In this document: piece by piece, positions 14,770 to 16,267 of the stretch
Numbering within the stretch: the stretch's first letter is position 1
Layout of the letters: the number at the start of each line of letters is the position of its first letter
DNA from: JAAFHS01 sp031396505
GTDB taxonomy: Bacteria; Pseudomonadota; Alphaproteobacteria; Rhodobacterales; Rhodobacteraceae
Assembly (NCBI GenBank): GCA_031396505.1
Contig: JANNKX010000218.1
Coordinates: 1-16,267 of the forward strand
Length of the DNA stretch: 16,267 nucleotides
Direction of reading: 5' to 3'
Made by a program: the position numbers and the translations under genes
The notes under the pieces: model-generated
The model's database searches: none
The model's input: the letters and a program-made list of their open reading frames with translations, nothing else
What the model was told of the DNA's origin: nothing

Positions 14770-15389
14770 AACCACAGGCCGTCATATACGATATCGGCAA
14801 CGTCCTGATCGAATGGAACCCTGAGCGGTTCTATGATGCCCGCATCGGGGCCGATGCCCGCAAACGCCTGTTTGTCGAAACCGATCCCCACGCGATGAAC
14901 GAATTGATCGACGCAGGCGGCCTGTTCCGCGAAACCATCTATGACTGGGCCGCGCGCCACCCGGCATGGGAAACCGAATTGCGCTGGTGGCATGACCATT
15001 GGATCGACATGGCATCGCCGCGCATCGAATGGTCTATCACCTTGCTGCGCGCCTTGCGGGCAAAGGGCGTGCCGGTGTTTGCGCTGTCAAACTTTGGCAT
15101 CCATTCCTTTGCCTATGCGCTGACGCATTACGATTTCCTGCACGAATTTGACCGCGCCTATATTTCGGGGCGCATGGGTGTGACCAAACCGGATCCGCGC
15201 ATCTACCAGATGGTCGAGGATGATTGTGGCTTGCCACCCGACGCCCTGCTGTTCGTCGATGACCGCGCCGACAATATTGCCGCCGCTGCCGCGCGCGGTT
15301 GGCGCACGCATCAATTTGATGGCCCAGCGGGCTGGGCACAGCGGCTGATTGACGAAGGACTGCTTACCCAACAGGAGGCTGGATTATGA
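14766..15389 (+). CDS. HAD-superfamily (IA) hydrolase
   Basis: A 207-residue haloacid-dehalogenase-like hydrolase. The four HAD motifs are visible: nucleophile D9 in YDIGNVLIEW, S108 in ALSNFG, K141 in VTKPDPRIYQ, and the metal aspartates D165/D166 in FVDDRADN. The helical cap follows motif I (about 16-90). The DxGNV version of motif I resembles YihX-type phosphatases acting on sugar phosphates. Likely a small-metabolite phosphatase in the cytoplasm; the substrate is unknown. Both ends overlap neighbours by ATGA (EamA before, ornithine cyclodeaminase family after). Confidence 0.92.
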   Translation: MKPQAVIYDIGNVLIEWNPERFYDARIGADARKRLFVETDPHAMNELIDAGGLFRETIYDWAARHPAWETELRWWHDHWIDMASPRIEWSITLLRALRAKGVPVFALSNFGIHSFAYALTHYDFLHEFDRAYISGRMGVTKPDPRIYQMVEDDCGLPPDALLFVDDRADNIAAAAARGWRTHQFDGPAGWAQRLIDEGLLTQQEAGL

Positions 15390-16267
15390 CGACGATCATT
15401 GGAAAAGACGCGGAAGCGTATTTGACCTGGGCTGGCCTGACGGACGCGATAGAGGCTGGCCATCGCCTGCCACGCGCCGAGATTAAGGATATGCTGCTGT
15501 ACCGGGGCAATGATACCCTGCTGAACCGGGCCGCATGGATTGATGGCTTGGGCCTGCTGGTGAAATGCGGCACGATCTATCCCGGCAACGCCCCGCGCCT
15601 GCCGACCGTCAATGGCGCGGTGACCCTGTTTGATGATGCGACAGGCGAACTTGCCGCCCTGCTGGACTTTCACCTTGTGACCAAATGGAAAACCGCTGGC
15701 GACAGTCTGCTGGCGGCCAAACGGCTGGCGCGTAAAGAGGCCCGCCGCATTCTGCTGGTGGGCGCGGGCACTGTTGCGCGGTCAATGGTGCAGGCCTATG
15801 GCAGCGCGTTTCCGGGGGCGGAATTTACGGTGTGGAGCCGCAGTCGCGACACCGCCGTTAAAATGGGCCTGCCGGTGGCCGATGATCTGGAAACGGCGGT
15901 GCGCGGGGCCGATATCATCTGCACCGCCACGATGGCAACCGCACCCATTGTGCTGGGCGATTGGCTGCAACCGGGCCAACACCTTGATCTGATCGGGGCC
16001 TACACCCCTGCGATGCGTGAGGTCGATGATACTGCAATGGCCCGCGCGCGCATCTTCGTCGATGCCCGCGCCACGACCGTGCATCATATCGGCGATCTGA
16101 CGGAACCCCTGAAAAGCGGGGCGATCACCGAAGCCGACGTGATTGCCGATTTCTATGATGATCCGGCCCTGTTCGTGCGGCGTTCGGATGACGAAATTAC
16201 AATCGCCAAAAACGGCGGCGGCGCGCATCTTGATCTGATGACGGCGGATTACATTCGCCGGGCGTGG
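15386..16267 (+). CDS. Ornithine cyclodeaminase/mu-crystallin family protein, 3' end outside window
   Basis: The open frame continues to the last base (294 codons, no stop); full members have about 310-330 residues, so little is missing. It has K60 in LLVKCGTIYPGNAP, the Rossmann motif VGAGTVARS (125-133), a TVWSRSRD segment for NAD(P)(H) choice, and DIICTATMATAPIV. The family includes ornithine cyclodeaminases and cyclic imino-acid (pyrroline/piperideine carboxylate) reductases. At the place where ornithine cyclodeaminase has an arginine in the LRTAATS motif this protein has TKWKTAGDS (K102), so a true ornithine cyclodeaminase is less certain. The ribosome-binding site AGGAGG (15373-15378) with a 7-nt gap is excellent, and the start overlaps the HAD stop (ATGA). 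Confidence 0.9.
   Translation, partial: MTTIIGKDAEAYLTWAGLTDAIEAGHRLPRAEIKDMLLYRGNDTLLNRAAWIDGLGLLVKCGTIYPGNAPRLPTVNGAVTLFDDATGELAALLDFHLVTKWKTAGDSLLAAKRLARKEARRILLVGAGTVARSMVQAYGSAFPGAEFTVWSRSRDTAVKMGLPVADDLETAVRGADIICTATMATAPIVLGDWLQPGQHLDLIGAYTPAMREVDDTAMARARIFVDARATTVHHIGDLTEPLKSGAITEADVIADFYDDPALFVRRSDDEITIAKNGGGAHLDLMTADYIRRAW

Noticed and set aside
1..16267. CRISPR arrays, insertion sequences, phage genes or integrase
   Set aside because: No spaced short repeats, transposase or phage-like proteins were seen; the tRNA-Lys has no neighbouring integrase.

Overview
The window looks like a piece of an alphaproteobacterial chromosome, most likely from the Rhodobacterales. It is GC-rich and densely packed, with many 4-bp ATGA start/stop overlaps. 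A divergent glpD/glpR pair, dapF fused translationally to mtaB, and a ribose-phosphate pyrophosphokinase remnant of alphaproteobacterial type point the same way. The lineage call is from memory of these families; no search was run.

Left part (1-3331): the 5' end of glpD on the minus strand faces away from glpR, a DeoR-type repressor. Next comes a minus-strand tRNA-Lys(UUU), then dapF and mtaB. These last three share a lysine theme: DapF acts in the diaminopimelate/lysine pathway, and MtaB-type enzymes thiomethylate t6A37, including in tRNA-Lys(UUU).

Centre (3542-11992): this is the most interesting region. A LysR-type regulator sits between two gene sets. Leftward on the minus strand are a Tat-exported solute-binding protein, two permeases and an ATPase of the polyamine (Pot) ABC class. 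These are followed, with overlapping or abutting genes, by a cytoplasmic NodB/CE4-fold hydrolase of the PuuE/cyclic-imidase/HpPgdA type and a CodA-type deaminase. Rightward are a BtpA/SgcQ-like TIM-barrel protein and an adenine-phosphoribosyltransferase-like protein, translationally coupled. Two near-identical 17-18 bp inverted repeats with LysR T-N11-A geometry lie at the regulator/TIM-barrel promoter (10524-10540) and upstream of the transporter operon (9619-9635), where the repeat contains the regulator's own stop codon. This suggests one regulon: import of a nitrogen heterocycle or nucleobase-like compound, deamination and ring opening on one side, and PRPP-dependent ribosylation plus a TIM-barrel step on the other. 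The substrate and the order of reactions are not visible in the sequence. Immediately after the phosphoribosyltransferase lies a decayed fragment of prs (PRPP synthetase), possibly the relic of a dedicated PRPP-supplying third gene.

Right part (12419-16267): an AEC-family transporter overlaps a YaiI/DUF188 protein. An EamA/DMT exporter overlaps a HAD hydrolase, which overlaps an ornithine cyclodeaminase/mu-crystallin family gene that runs off the end of the window. These look like ordinary alphaproteobacterial chromosomal genes.
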